From positions 1 through 64,000 of the forward strand of contig FNBQ01000021.1 of the NCBI GenBank assembly GCA_900102385.1: 64,000 nt of DNA. The letters run 5' to 3'. The translations under genes were made by a program, and so were the position numbers. The DNA is from Bacteroidales bacterium KHT7. GTDB taxonomy: Bacteria; Bacteroidota; Bacteroidia; Bacteroidales; Bacteroidaceae. Below, piece by piece: positions 7,254-19,162 of this stretch. Positions within the stretch are counted from its first letter, which is position 1, and every line of letters starts with the position of its first letter. The notes under the pieces were generated by a model. The model worked only from the letters and a program-made list of their open reading frames with translations, had not been told where the DNA came from and made no database searches.

Positions 7254-8717
7254 ATGAATGGCTTGTATATTCTACTTACAGTTTTGATTTATTTTGGCAT
7301 CCTTCTTTTGATTTCGACATTCACCAAAGGAAAGTCGGGCAATGCCGATTTCTTCAGAGGCGGCAAGCAGTCGCCGTGGTATCTGGTGGCATTCGGAATG
7401 ATTGGCGCATCGCTGTCGGGCGTGTCACTCGTGTCGTGCCCCGGATGGGTTCAGAGCATCGACATGACCTACATGCAGATGGTGTTCGGCTATTTTCCAG
7501 GTTATCTGTTAGTTGCCTTCGTTCTTCTGCCAGTTTACTACAAGCTGAATCTGACAAGCATTTACACATATCTCGAAAGACGCTTTGGGGCAGTTTCGTA
7601 TGCCACAGGCTCGGTTTTCTTCCTGCTTTCGAAGATGCTCGGTGCCGCTGCCCGACTCTATCTCGTATGCCTTATCTTGCAGATGTACGTTTTCGAGCAG
7701 TTTGGAATACCGTATGCTGCAACGGTGGTGGCAACGGTTCTGCTCATCTGGCTATACACGCGGCACAGCGGCATTAAGACTATCGTATGGACTGATACTT
7801 TGCAGACTTTTTGTCTGATTGCGGCAACGTGCATCATTATCTTTCAGACTATAAATCAGCTTGATATGAGTCTTGGTGAGGCGATTACGGCTATTGCCGA
7901 AGATTCACACTGTCGAATGTTCGAATTTTTCGACTGGAGTAGCAAACAGCATTTTGTGAAGCAGTTTCTGAGCGGAATTTTCATCGTAGTGGTGATGACA
8001 GGACTCGACCAAGACATGATGCAGAAAAACCTAACTTGCAAGAACTTGAGAGATGCGCAGAAGGATATGAGCGCGTACGGATTTTTCTTCATCCCGATGA
8101 ATCTTCTGTTCCTTTCGCTCGGCGTTCTGCTCATCATTCTTGCACAGAAAAACGGCATCGACCTGCCCGAAAAAGGCGACCAACTTCTGCCGCAGTTTGT
8201 GGTGAATGGAATGTTGGGCACATCGGCAATCATTTTCTTCTCTATCGGAATAATTTCGGCGGCATTCAGCAGCGCAGATTCTGCCCTTACCGCGCTGACG
8301 ACGAGCTTCTGTGTGGACATTCTTGGAAAGGGCGACGACACTCCGCAGAACAATAGCGTGCGAAAGCGCGTGCACATGGCGATGATGGCCGTTTTCTGCG
8401 GTTTCGTCCTGCTTTTCAAGGTGATAGACAACGAAAGCGTAATCGACACGATTTATCTGCTTGCCTCGTACACTTACGGTCCGCTTCTCGGAATGTTCTC
8501 GTTCGGACTTTTCACGAAGAGGAATCCGAAGGAGAATCTCGTACCTTTCATTGCCGTGGCATCGCCCGTTCTGTGCTATTTCATCGACATGATGGTAAAT
8601 AATGCCTTCGGATATAAATTCGGCTACGAGATGCTGATGATAAACGGTTTGATTACATTTGCAGGGCTGTTTTTGGCATCGAAGGCACAAAAACAAGACA
8701 AATCGGTGGTGGCATAG
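7254..8717 (+). CDS. sodium:solute symporter (SSS family)
   Basis: 487 residues with about 13 hydrophobic segments, an inner-membrane secondary transporter driven by sodium. The N-terminus shows the family pattern: a first helix, then TKGKSGNADFFRGGKQSPWYLVAFGMIGASLSGVSLVSCPGW, which contains the unwound TM1 region that helps form the sodium site. ISAAFSSADSALTALTTSFCVDI near residue 340 matches the conserved TM8 sodium-site region with its paired Ser residues. The substrate cannot be read from the sequence; members carry sugars, proline, pantothenate, iodide, sialic acid and others. The gene stands alone behind its own promoter. The next gene, engB, follows after 47 bp and has a weak promoter-like box. 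Confidence 0.9.
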   Translation: MNGLYILLTVLIYFGILLLISTFTKGKSGNADFFRGGKQSPWYLVAFGMIGASLSGVSLVSCPGWVQSIDMTYMQMVFGYFPGYLLVAFVLLPVYYKLNLTSIYTYLERRFGAVSYATGSVFFLLSKMLGAAARLYLVCLILQMYVFEQFGIPYAATVVATVLLIWLYTRHSGIKTIVWTDTLQTFCLIAATCIIIFQTINQLDMSLGEAITAIAEDSHCRMFEFFDWSSKQHFVKQFLSGIFIVVVMTGLDQDMMQKNLTCKNLRDAQKDMSAYGFFFIPMNLLFLSLGVLLIILAQKNGIDLPEKGDQLLPQFVVNGMLGTSAIIFFSIGIISAAFSSADSALTALTTSFCVDILGKGDDTPQNNSVRKRVHMAMMAVFCGFVLLFKVIDNESVIDTIYLLASYTYGPLLGMFSFGLFTKRNPKENLVPFIAVASPVLCYFIDMMVNNAFGYKFGYEMLMINGLITFAGLFLASKAQKQDKSVVA

Positions 8718-8764
8718 GCAAAATCTGCTTTATTTTTGTTAGTTTTGCAATCTAAAATATTGAC

Positions 8765-9373
8765 ATGGAAATAAAATCTGCAGAATTTGTAATCAGTAAT
8801 GCTGATGTGAAAAAATGTCCGGCCGACGGAAAGGTTGAATACGCCTTCATCGGACGCTCGAATGTTGGTAAGAGCAGTCTTATCAATATGCTTACGCGCA
8901 ACAAGAAACTTGCAATGACATCGGCAACTCCGGGAAAGACATTGCTGATAAACCATTTCCTGATAAACAAAAGCTGGTATCTCGTCGACCTTCCGGGCTA
9001 CGGATTTGCGCAACGCAACAAGAAAACTCAGGAGAAAATCACGAAGATAATAGAGGATTATATTCTCACGCGCGAGCAGATGGCAAACCTCTTTCTGCTC
9101 ATCGACATCAGACTTGAACCTCAGAAAATCGACCTCGAATTCATGGAATGGCTCGGCGAAAACGGAATTCCATTTGCCATCGTCTTTACGAAGGCTGATA
9201 AACTGACAAATGGAAAGAACAAGAGCAATGTCCAGAAATATCTGGCAAAGATTAAGCAGAGTTGGGAGGAACTTCCGCCTTACTTCATAACCTCGAGCGA
9301 ATCTCGCCTTGGACGCGACGAACTGCTTGATTATATCGACCAGATAAACAAATCAATCTCAGAAGAAAAATAG
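8765..9373 (+). CDS. engB: ribosome biogenesis GTPase YihA/EngB (YsxC)
   Basis: Essential GTPase that helps late assembly of the 50S subunit. The 202 residues match the family. The G1 loop GRSNVGKSS is at residues 30-38. G2/G3 is seen as [11 protein letters not shown] and DLPGYGFA, G4 as FTKADK and G5 near TSSE. The C-terminal helix ends [14 protein letters not shown]. It is the first gene of a run of seven on the plus strand, with 6 bp to the next start. A TAGTTTTG box at 8740-8747 could be the -7 element, but it lacks a good -33. Linkage of engB to menaquinone genes probably reflects simple co-transcription, not function. Confidence 0.96.
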   Translation: MEIKSAEFVISNADVKKCPADGKVEYAFIGRSNVGKSSLINMLTRNKKLAMTSATPGKTLLINHFLINKSWYLVDLPGYGFAQRNKKTQEKITKIIEDYILTREQMANLFLLIDIRLEPQKIDLEFMEWLGENGIPFAIVFTKADKLTNGKNKSNVQKYLAKIKQSWEELPPYFITSSESRLGRDELLDYIDQINKSISEEK

Positions 9374-9379
9374 AAAAAG

Positions 9380-9799
9380 ATGCTTACACAGGAATTTTGT
9401 GATGATGTAAATGAAAGGCTGAAAAACACGATGCTCGGTGCTATGGGCATCAGATTTTTGCCTACAGATGAGGATATAATTCTTGCAGAAATGCCGATTT
9501 GCGATGCCACCCGACAGTATTTTGGCATTCTGCATGGTGGAGCGTCGCTGGCAATGGCTGAATCGGTTGCTGGACTCGGCTCGCTCTATCTTGTAAACGA
9601 CGAGAAAATTGTGTGCGGAGCGCAGGTTACGGGCAATCACATAGCAATGTCGGCAACCGAAGGAAAGGTTTATGCTCGCGCCACTTGTCTGCACGCTGGC
9701 AGAACGAGTCATGTGTGGAACGTGGACATTGTCGGCGAGGACGGCAAACTTATTTCTACCGAGCGTGTTACGAATTATATTCTGCCTAAAAAACAATGA
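9380..9799 (+). CDS. menI: hotdog-fold thioesterase, likely 1,4-dihydroxy-2-naphthoyl-CoA hydrolase
   Basis: 139-residue PaaI/YdiI-type hotdog protein. The signature HGGASLAMAESVAGLGS, after RQYFGIL, holds the conserved His-Gly-Gly and the catalytic Glu of the AMAE stretch. VTGNHIAMSATEGKVYARA and SHVWNVDIVGEDGKLI form the later beta strands. Its position 6 bp after engB and with a 4-bp ATGA overlap into menF argues that it hydrolyses DHNA-CoA, the step after MenB in menaquinone synthesis. The YdiI family is promiscuous on acyl-CoAs, so the assignment rests on context. A phenylacetyl- or general acyl-CoA thioesterase is the alternative. Confidence 0.8.
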   Translation: MLTQEFCDDVNERLKNTMLGAMGIRFLPTDEDIILAEMPICDATRQYFGILHGGASLAMAESVAGLGSLYLVNDEKIVCGAQVTGNHIAMSATEGKVYARATCLHAGRTSHVWNVDIVGEDGKLISTERVTNYILPKKQ

Positions 9800-10830
9800 C
9801 CGAAGAGCAAAGAAACATAGCAGAACTGTTCGTGGCAGAAGAGTCGATTGCGCTCTATCGGTTGCCGTTTTCCGATGAATTTACGGTAGTGGTTCAAGAC
9901 CGTCGTAAGGCTACTTCGGAAACAGACGGATTTGTGATGATGCCATTTGCCGAGTCCGAAGTGCATCCGACCGTTGTAATTTCGCCCGACAGAACTGTAA
10001 ACTGCAAATATTGCATCGATGATTTTTCTAATCCTCCTGATAAAGAGATAAAAAGCACGACTTTGCCAGACGAATGCTACAACTCGGCTTTCGAAAAATT
10101 CAGCAAGGCATTGAACGATGGAATTTTTGAGAAACTCGTTCTTTCGCGATGCGAGAAAATTCCGTTTGAAAACATAGATGCTTTCGGCTCGTTTTTGAAA
10201 GCATGTGCAGCATATCCGCGAATGATGGTCTATCTTGCCAAGACTCCCGCTACGGGAATATGGCTCGGCTGCACTCCCGAGATTCTGCTTTCGGGCGAAA
10301 AATCGCACTATCGGACTGTGGCTCTTGCCGGAACGATGGCGGCAGACGACAATGATATCCGCAACCTTGTTTGGAGCGAGAAAAACAAAGAAGAACAGGC
10401 GGTTGTTGCAAGCTATATCCGCTCGCGCTTGAATGTGCTGGCAACGGTCATCGAGGAAGAAGGACCGTACACATCTAAAGCTGGAAATCTGGTGCATCTG
10501 AAAAGCGAATTTCACTTCTCGCCAAAGCCATCGTGTTCTCTTGCCGACATAATCGGCAGCCTCCATCCCACTCCTGCTGTGTGCGGATTGCCAAAGGACG
10601 AGGCTCTCGCCTTCATCTTGAAGAATGAGGGTTACGACCGTTCGTACTATTCTGGCATCGTTGGAATGCTCGATTCTTCGGGAACGACGAATCTTTACGT
10701 TAATCTTCGCTGCGCTAACCTCTCCGAAGGCATCGCCTACGCCGGTGGCGGATTGTTGCGCCAGTCCGACGTTCGGAGCGAGTGGAACGAGACCGAGGAA
10801 AAACTGAAAACGATAAAAAAGATACTCTAA
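9796..10830 (+). CDS. menF: isochorismate synthase
   Basis: Converts chorismate to isochorismate, the entry step of menaquinone synthesis. At 344 residues it is shorter than proteobacterial MenF, as is common in Bacteroidota. The chorismate-binding fold is seen in KLVLSRCEKI, WLGCTPEILLS, TVALAGTMAA, LVHLKSEF, LHPTPAVCGLPKDEAL and YYSGIVGM. The C-terminal YAGGGLLRQSDVRSEWNETEEKL carries the metal-ligand glutamates and the conserved Arg. The start overlaps the stop of the thioesterase gene by 4 bp. It could be called EntC-like, but the following menD-B-C-E genes settle the pathway. Confidence 0.93.
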   Translation: MTEEQRNIAELFVAEESIALYRLPFSDEFTVVVQDRRKATSETDGFVMMPFAESEVHPTVVISPDRTVNCKYCIDDFSNPPDKEIKSTTLPDECYNSAFEKFSKALNDGIFEKLVLSRCEKIPFENIDAFGSFLKACAAYPRMMVYLAKTPATGIWLGCTPEILLSGEKSHYRTVALAGTMAADDNDIRNLVWSEKNKEEQAVVASYIRSRLNVLATVIEEEGPYTSKAGNLVHLKSEFHFSPKPSCSLADIIGSLHPTPAVCGLPKDEALAFILKNEGYDRSYYSGIVGMLDSSGTTNLYVNLRCANLSEGIAYAGGGLLRQSDVRSEWNETEEKLKTIKKIL

Positions 10831-10832
10831 AT

Positions 10833-12536
10833 ATGTATTGCAACAAGAGGAACACTCTGCAACTTACGGCTCTTATGCTTAAGGCTGGCATAACCGATGT
10901 TGTTATCTGTCCAGGAAGCCGAAATTCGCCGTTGGCAAACAATTTCAGCGTTGCTGGAATGAACTGCATTCCGGTTACCGACGAGCGATGTGCAGGTTTC
11001 GTAGCCATCGGGCTTGCCCAGGCTCTTCGACGCGCCGTGGCTGTGTGCGTAACGTCGGGCAGCGCGGTGCTGAATCTTGCGCCTGCGGTTGCCGAGGCTT
11101 TCTATCAGAAAGTGCCGTTGCTCGTCATCACGGCCGACCGCCCGGAACGATGGCTCGACCAGATGGATGGGCAGACTCTTCCACAGCCGGGAGCGTTTGG
11201 CAGAATGGTTCACAAGTGCGTTCAACTTCCCGAACCTAATTGGGGCGATTCGCCTGAGAATAACGAGATTGCGTGGGCTTGTAACCGTCTGATAAACGAG
11301 GCTTTCATCGAGATGAACCGCAAGAATGGCCCCGTTCAGATAAATGTTCCGATTACTGAACCTTTCTTCGATTTCAGCATCGAAAATTTGCCTGATGAAA
11401 GGCTGATTTCTTATTCCGAGACTGATTTTTCGTCTGTAAAAGTTGATTTTTCTGTCGGAAAATCGACTAAGGCGATGGTGATAATTGGTCAATTAAGTGC
11501 CAAGGAAGCAGACGGATGTCGTTCTGCGCTCAAATCGCTTGTCGAAAAGCACAAAAATATCGTAGTCTGTGCCGAATATCTGTCGAATATCGGTTACGAC
11601 TGCCACAACGTTTTGCGCAATTTCGATGAGGTTCTGAGTGCCCATTCTGCCGACGATGCGCTGATGCCTGATGTGGTCTTCGTTCTCGGCGGACATGTTG
11701 TTTCCAAGAGGCTAAAGAATTTCATTCGCAACGCATCGCCCGAGCGGCTTGTTCAGTTTGTTCCCGACGATTATTCGCTGCCCGATACCTACAAATGCGT
11801 TACGCATTTTGTAAAAACATCTGCTGAAGACGCTTTCAAAATCATTGAACAACAACTAATTGATACAGATAAGACCTTCTTCGGACGCTGGAAGAATCTT
11901 TCGGATAATCTGAAGAAAAAAGCGGATAAATATTCGTTTTCATCGTTCTGCGACCTTTCTGCCCTGAAGTTCATTTCTGAAAATATCGACAGAAAATTTG
12001 CCGTTCATGTGGCAAACAGCAGTATGGTCAGAAATATTCAGATGTTCGATGCTTCGTATTCCGAAGTACTTTGCAATCGTGGTGTAAACGGCATTGAAGG
12101 CTGCGTTTCTGCTGCTCAAGGCTTCAGGCTTGGCGGAAAAGACACACTTCTTTTGGTTGGCGATCTTGCTTTTTTCTATGATAGCAATGCCCTTTGGATT
12201 GAGGATAGCATGAATACACAAAAATCGCGCAACAAATTACGAATCGTCGTGTTCAACAATCATCTCGGTCAGATTTTCAGAAATCTGAAAGGACTTGATA
12301 AAGCTTCGTCTTATCAGGAATACATTGCAGGAAAACATTCTGCCGGCGCGGAGCATATTGCCAAGGCATTCAACGCCCGATATTTTTGTGCGGAGAATCT
12401 TTCGGAACTAAAAGATGTTTTCCGCAAGTTTATGGACGACGTAGATTCTCACACCTCGATTCTCGAACTTTTTATCGACAGCGAGGCGAGCAAAAACGAA
12501 TTCAGCAAATATTTTGAACATATCTCTAAACAATAA
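10833..12536 (+). CDS. menD: 2-succinyl-5-enolpyruvyl-6-hydroxy-3-cyclohexene-1-carboxylate synthase
   Basis: Thiamine-diphosphate enzyme that joins isochorismate and 2-oxoglutarate to give SEPHCHC. 567 residues from the ATG at 10833, two bases after the menF stop; a longer in-frame start at 10782 lies inside menF and is not needed. The N-terminal pyrimidine-binding domain has [13 protein letters not shown] and [15 protein letters not shown] with its catalytic-type Glu, then [17 protein letters not shown] and [17 protein letters not shown]. The C-terminal pyrophosphate domain has [17 protein letters not shown] and [16 protein letters not shown], the GDxxFxxD-N metal-binding motif. Confidence 0.95.
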   Translation: MYCNKRNTLQLTALMLKAGITDVVICPGSRNSPLANNFSVAGMNCIPVTDERCAGFVAIGLAQALRRAVAVCVTSGSAVLNLAPAVAEAFYQKVPLLVITADRPERWLDQMDGQTLPQPGAFGRMVHKCVQLPEPNWGDSPENNEIAWACNRLINEAFIEMNRKNGPVQINVPITEPFFDFSIENLPDERLISYSETDFSSVKVDFSVGKSTKAMVIIGQLSAKEADGCRSALKSLVEKHKNIVVCAEYLSNIGYDCHNVLRNFDEVLSAHSADDALMPDVVFVLGGHVVSKRLKNFIRNASPERLVQFVPDDYSLPDTYKCVTHFVKTSAEDAFKIIEQQLIDTDKTFFGRWKNLSDNLKKKADKYSFSSFCDLSALKFISENIDRKFAVHVANSSMVRNIQMFDASYSEVLCNRGVNGIEGCVSAAQGFRLGGKDTLLLVGDLAFFYDSNALWIEDSMNTQKSRNKLRIVVFNNHLGQIFRNLKGLDKASSYQEYIAGKHSAGAEHIAKAFNARYFCAENLSELKDVFRKFMDDVDSHTSILELFIDSEASKNEFSKYFEHISKQ

Positions 12537-12540
12537 AAAT

Positions 12541-13400
<860 letters not shown>

Positions 13401-13401
<1 letters not shown>

Positions 13402-14459
13402 TGAGAGTTACTGTCAGACCATACACGCTCAATTTTAAGCAGCCGGCTGGAACATCGCGAGGCATTTACACCGTCAGAAAGGTGTGGTATGTCGAGGTTC
13501 GCGATGGCGAAAGACTGCTTGGCATTGGCGAATGTGCACCGCTTCCAAAACTGAGTTGCGATGATATTGTTGATTATGAGGATGTTCTTCGTTCTTTCGC
13601 GCAAAATTTTGAGGACGAAATCAACGCACAGAATACAAATTTCAGTCTTAGCAACGATTTGAAGGAAGAGATGCGTCCATATCCGTCCATGCTTTTCGGC
13701 TTCGAATCTGCCGTGATGCAGATGAACGCTGGCGGAAGCACGGCTCTATCATCAACTGCTTTTGCGCGCGGCGAAAGAGGCATAACTATCAACGGCTTGA
13801 TTTGGATGGGCACGTTCGACGAGATGAAGCATCGCATCGAAGAGAAAATGCGTCTCGGCTTCCGTTGCATCAAGCTGAAAATCGGTGCGATAGATTTCGA
13901 CAATGAGCTTTCGCTTATCAGAATGATTAGGGAGAGTTTCTCGCCCGAACAGATTGAGATTCGTGTAGATGCCAACGGCGCATTTGGCGATGATGCTATG
14001 CTGAAACTTCAACTTCTTGCAGAAAACCATCTTCATTCAATAGAGCAACCTATTAGGGCTGGCCAATGGCAGAAAATGGCTGGACTTTGTGCCGCCACTC
14101 CCCTTCCGATTGCTCTCGACGAGGAACTTATCGGCATTAACACGCTGAGCAAGAAAATCGAACTACTCGACACCATCAGACCACAATTTATCATTCTGAA
14201 ACCGTCGCTTCACGGCGGATTTTGCGGTGCTGAAGAATGGATTCGCCTTGCCGAAGAACGAGGCATCGGCTGGTGGGTAACGTCGGCTCTCGAAAGCAAC
14301 GTGGGACTGAATGCCATCGCCCATTGGTGCGCAGGTCTGCAAGAGGCGCGTTCTGACAAAACGCCTATGCCACAAGGACTTGGCACGGGAATGTTGTTTA
14401 CAAATAATATTGACTATCCGTTACACATCGAGGGCGAAAGACTTTATTACAAACCATGA
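13401..14459 (+). CDS. menC: o-succinylbenzoate synthase
   Basis: Enolase-superfamily dehydratase that makes o-succinylbenzoate from SHCHC. 352 residues. The capping domain begins MRVTVRPYTLNFKQPAGTSRG, with the WYVEV and LGIGECAPLP pattern of the family. The barrel shows the catalytic Lys pair in CIKLKIGAIDF, the metal ligands in IRVDANGAF, SIEQPI and LDEELIG, and the opposite Lys in IILKPSLHGGF. SALESNVGLNAIAHW closes the barrel. The start ATG shares one base with the menB stop (TAATG), a sign of coupled translation. The next start overlaps by 4 bp. Confidence 0.94.
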
Positions 14460-15436
14460 CATTATCAGACTTTTACAGCGAATGGAACGACGACAATGCG
14501 TTTATTAAGGTGCGTACATCGGGCTCTACTGGCAAACCGAAAGAGATGCTTGTCGAAAAGAAACGAATGCTTGCAAGTGCCCGTATAACATGCGATTTTC
14601 TTGGACTGAAGTCGGGCGATACAGCATTGCTATGTATGCCGCTCGATTACATTGCTGGGAAAATGGTCGTGGTGCGCAGCATAGAGCGCGGACTTCGCCT
14701 AATTGATGTCGAGCCGTCGTCTCATCCGCTTCGCGATGTTGCTGAAATTCCGACGTTTGCGGCTATGGTTCCGATGCAAGTTATTAAAAGCCTGCAAGTT
14801 CCCGAAGAGGTAGAAAAGTTAAAGCAGATAAAGCAGTTAATCATCGGCGGCGGAGCGATTGATTCTAATCTTGCCGAAGTCCTGAAAACATTCCCAAACA
14901 ACGTTTGGAGCACTTACGGAATGACTGAAACGCTGTCGCACATCGCTCTCAGAAAGCTGAACGGCGAAGAAGCCTCGCTTTGGTACACTCCGTTTCAAAG
15001 CGTAAAAATAAGCATCAGCCAAGACGGAACGCTCGTGATTGATGCTCCGTCCGTTTGCTCCGAAGAGTTGATAACCAACGATATAGCCGAAATCAACGAG
15101 CGTGGTCAGTTCAGAATCATCGGCCGAAAGGATAATACAATCAACACGGGCGGCGTAAAGGTTCAGATTGAGGAAGTTGAACTACTTTTGACCGAAGAAT
15201 CGGGTTTGAAAGATTGTTTCAGAATAAGTTGGCGCGAGCATCAAGTGCTTGGGCAAGAAGTCGTTATGCTTGTTGACACGAGCGTGACAGAACAGAAAAT
15301 GGCACTTTTGAGAAATGCCATTTCAACGTTGCCTAAATATTGGCAGCCAAAAGATATTGTTGCGGTCGATACCCTTCCGATGACTGAAACAGGAAAACCA
15401 GACAGAGCAAAGACTCGTCTTCTTCTTGAAAACTAA
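14456..15436 (+). CDS. menE: o-succinylbenzoate--CoA ligase (short form)
   Basis: Acyl-adenylate-forming enzyme that activates o-succinylbenzoate with CoA. The P-loop-like TSGSTGKPKEM is at residues 21-31, followed by TYGMTETLSHIALR (A5), the IIGRKDNTINTGGVKV hinge (A8) and a C-terminal PMTETGKPDRAKTR with the A10 Lys. At 326 residues it is much shorter than the roughly 450-490 residues of proteobacterial MenE. The missing part is N-terminal, as in other Bacteroidota. It ends the menaquinone operon. The stop overlaps the stop of the convergent SH3 gene within a shared CTAA. menA, menG and menH are not in this window. Confidence 0.92.
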   Translation: MTLSDFYSEWNDDNAFIKVRTSGSTGKPKEMLVEKKRMLASARITCDFLGLKSGDTALLCMPLDYIAGKMVVVRSIERGLRLIDVEPSSHPLRDVAEIPTFAAMVPMQVIKSLQVPEEVEKLKQIKQLIIGGGAIDSNLAEVLKTFPNNVWSTYGMTETLSHIALRKLNGEEASLWYTPFQSVKISISQDGTLVIDAPSVCSEELITNDIAEINERGQFRIIGRKDNTINTGGVKVQIEEVELLLTEESGLKDCFRISWREHQVLGQEVVMLVDTSVTEQKMALLRNAISTLPKYWQPKDIVAVDTLPMTETGKPDRAKTRLLLEN

Positions 15437-16041
15437 GGATTTACAGCTTTCAAAGTGTACGAATGTCCGTTGTATAAAAGGCATCCCTGAACGTACCAGA
15501 AAAGTTTGTGCGTTTTTTGTGCAGAGCCGTTTGCTGTCAATTTCTCCTCGCAAAGTAAAACGCAGGAATTCAGCATCTTTCCTCTGAAAACGGCTTGGTC
15601 GGCAAGTCTACCGTTTGTTGTTTTCTTATAGTTTACAATCACGACGTTTGCGCTATTCGCTGTCGAATCGGCTTTCAGCGTCCACGCAATTTCGATTTTT
15701 GCGCGCCTTCTTCCAACGCCTTCAACAAGATTTTTTGTGTATGTTCCTTCGGGAATCTGAATGCTGTCGCCGCGTACATCGAGCGATGCAACTTGCGATT
15801 TGTTAACATAATACCGGCAGTTTGTGTAGAATTCTTCTACTAAATACCAGTCGTCAAGTTTCTCTTTTATTCTGAAAGGAGTGTAGCGTGGTGCTCTCGT
15901 AATAAGCTCGCCGTTCTCGCTCGGCGTCAGGCGAAGAGCCGCGTTGTCTTCCGTAACGAAGACCGATTCGATCTTCTGCGCCAGCATAGAGTTGCAGCAC
16001 AAAAGCATTGCCAAGGTTATTTTTATTGCATATTTAGTCAT
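15433..16041 (-). CDS. secreted protein with an SH3-like domain
   Basis: 202 residues from the ATG at 16041, which gives a clean signal peptide (MTKYAIKITLAMLLCCNSMLAQ). The frame is open six codons further. After the signal, ESVFVTEDNAALRLTPSENGELITRAPRYTPFRIKEKLDDWYLVE is a bacterial SH3-type fold (residues about 25-90), common in periplasmic and cell-wall proteins. The second half, about 100 residues with VNYKKTTNGRLADQAVFRGKML, is of no family I know. It is convergent with menE, their stop codons overlap by 3 bp, and no terminator lies between. Downstream of dapA, but separated from it by a hairpin terminator, so probably its own unit. Confidence 0.75.
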   Translation of the reverse strand: MTKYAIKITLAMLLCCNSMLAQKIESVFVTEDNAALRLTPSENGELITRAPRYTPFRIKEKLDDWYLVEEFYTNCRYYVNKSQVASLDVRGDSIQIPEGTYTKNLVEGVGRRRAKIEIAWTLKADSTANSANVVIVNYKKTTNGRLADQAVFRGKMLNSCVLLCEEKLTANGSAQKTHKLFWYVQGCLLYNGHSYTLKAVNP

Positions 16042-16062
16042 AATCAATCTTATTGACAAAAA

Positions 16063-16088
16063 CTCCGATACCTTTGCTGATACCGGAG
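16063..16088 (-). terminator. terminator after dapA
   Basis: 8-bp stem ctccgata/taccggag with one G-U pair. On the minus strand it is followed by TTTTTG. It separates dapA from the SH3 gene. Confidence 0.65.
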
Positions 16089-16119
16089 CCTACTCATAAA
16101 AATAAAAATGTTAAAAAAA

Positions 16120-17013
16120 TCAGCACTTAATGTGCAATTCCCTTACTATTTTGCTTATTGCCGCCATTGTTGTGATTCTTGTCGGAACAAGTGGCAGACG
16201 CAAAACGTTTTCAATCATTCCCATGCTGTTAAGCATAGCCTTTACACCTGCCGGATTTCCGTCGACAAACAGAAGACTGAACAATTCTGTAAAGCGATGA
16301 TGTATGGTTCGTGCGCTGTCGTAGTCGCCGTTGAGCGCAAGTCTCACCATTCGGCTGAACTCTTTTGGAAGAGCGTTTCCTATAACGCTTATCACACCTG
16401 TTGCTCCGAGTGTGATGAGTGGGAATGTTATTCCGTCATCTCCAGAGAGAACGTCAAAGTCGGCAGGTTTGTTTTTTATAATATCGTCAATTTGGGTGAA
16501 GTTTCCTGAGGCTTCCTTTATCGCCACAATGTTCTCGCAGTCGCGTGCCAGTCTGAGTGTTGTTTCGGCTGCAAGATTGATGCCTGTGCGTCCCGGTACG
16601 TTGTAGAGAACAACTGGAAGGTTTGTGGCTGCCGCGATAGTCTTGAAGTGCTGGTACAAACCCTCTTGCGATGGCTTATTGTAGTATGGACAAACAGACA
16701 GAACTCCGTCTATGCCTTTGAAATCGCCGTTCTTCAGTTCCTCAACAACCGCCATTGTGTTGTTTCCGCCGCAGCCCATCAGAATAGGAATGCGTCCGGC
16801 AACCTTTTCAACAATCAGGTTCTTAACTTTTGACTTCTCTTCTGCAGAGAGACAAGGCGTTTCGCCTGTTGTTGCAAGGATGCACAAAAAATCTGCACCT
16901 TCGCTAATAAGATAGTCGAGCAAACGGTCAAGCGACTCATAATCAACACTAAAGTCTGCCTTAAAAGGAGTAATCAAGGCTACGCCCATACCCCTGAATA
17001 TATTTTTAACCAT
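16120..17013 (-). CDS. dapA: 4-hydroxy-tetrahydrodipicolinate synthase
   Basis: First committed step of lysine and diaminopimelate synthesis: condenses pyruvate with aspartate semialdehyde. 297 residues, normal length. It begins FRGMGVALITPF and has TTGETPCL, the Schiff-base Lys166 in IVAIKEASGN, Tyr137 in VVLYNVPGRTG (the catalytic triad Tyr with Thr49 in ATTGET), and VLSGDDGITFPLI. NAL and KDG aldolases share the fold, but GMGVALITPF and the VPxRTG motif favour DapA. It is transcribed alone, with a -7 box upstream at 17048-17055 and a hairpin terminator downstream. Confidence 0.95.
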   Translation of the reverse strand: MVKNIFRGMGVALITPFKADFSVDYESLDRLLDYLISEGADFLCILATTGETPCLSAEEKSKVKNLIVEKVAGRIPILMGCGGNNTMAVVEELKNGDFKGIDGVLSVCPYYNKPSQEGLYQHFKTIAAATNLPVVLYNVPGRTGINLAAETTLRLARDCENIVAIKEASGNFTQIDDIIKNKPADFDVLSGDDGITFPLITLGATGVISVIGNALPKEFSRMVRLALNGDYDSARTIHHRFTELFSLLFVDGNPAGVKAMLNSMGMIENVLRLPLVPTRITTMAAISKIVRELHIKC

Positions 17014-17047
17014 ACCTTGAAGTTACACTTTGTTATAAATTCGACGA

Positions 17048-17055
17048 CAAAAGTA
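17048..17055 (-). promoter_or_regulatory. -7 promoter element of dapA
   Basis: TACTTTTG on the minus strand, about 35 bp upstream of the ATG at 17013. Confidence 0.5.
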
Positions 17056-17083
17056 ATATATTTTTTTGTTATAGCCTATATAA

Positions 17084-19162
<2,079 letters not shown>

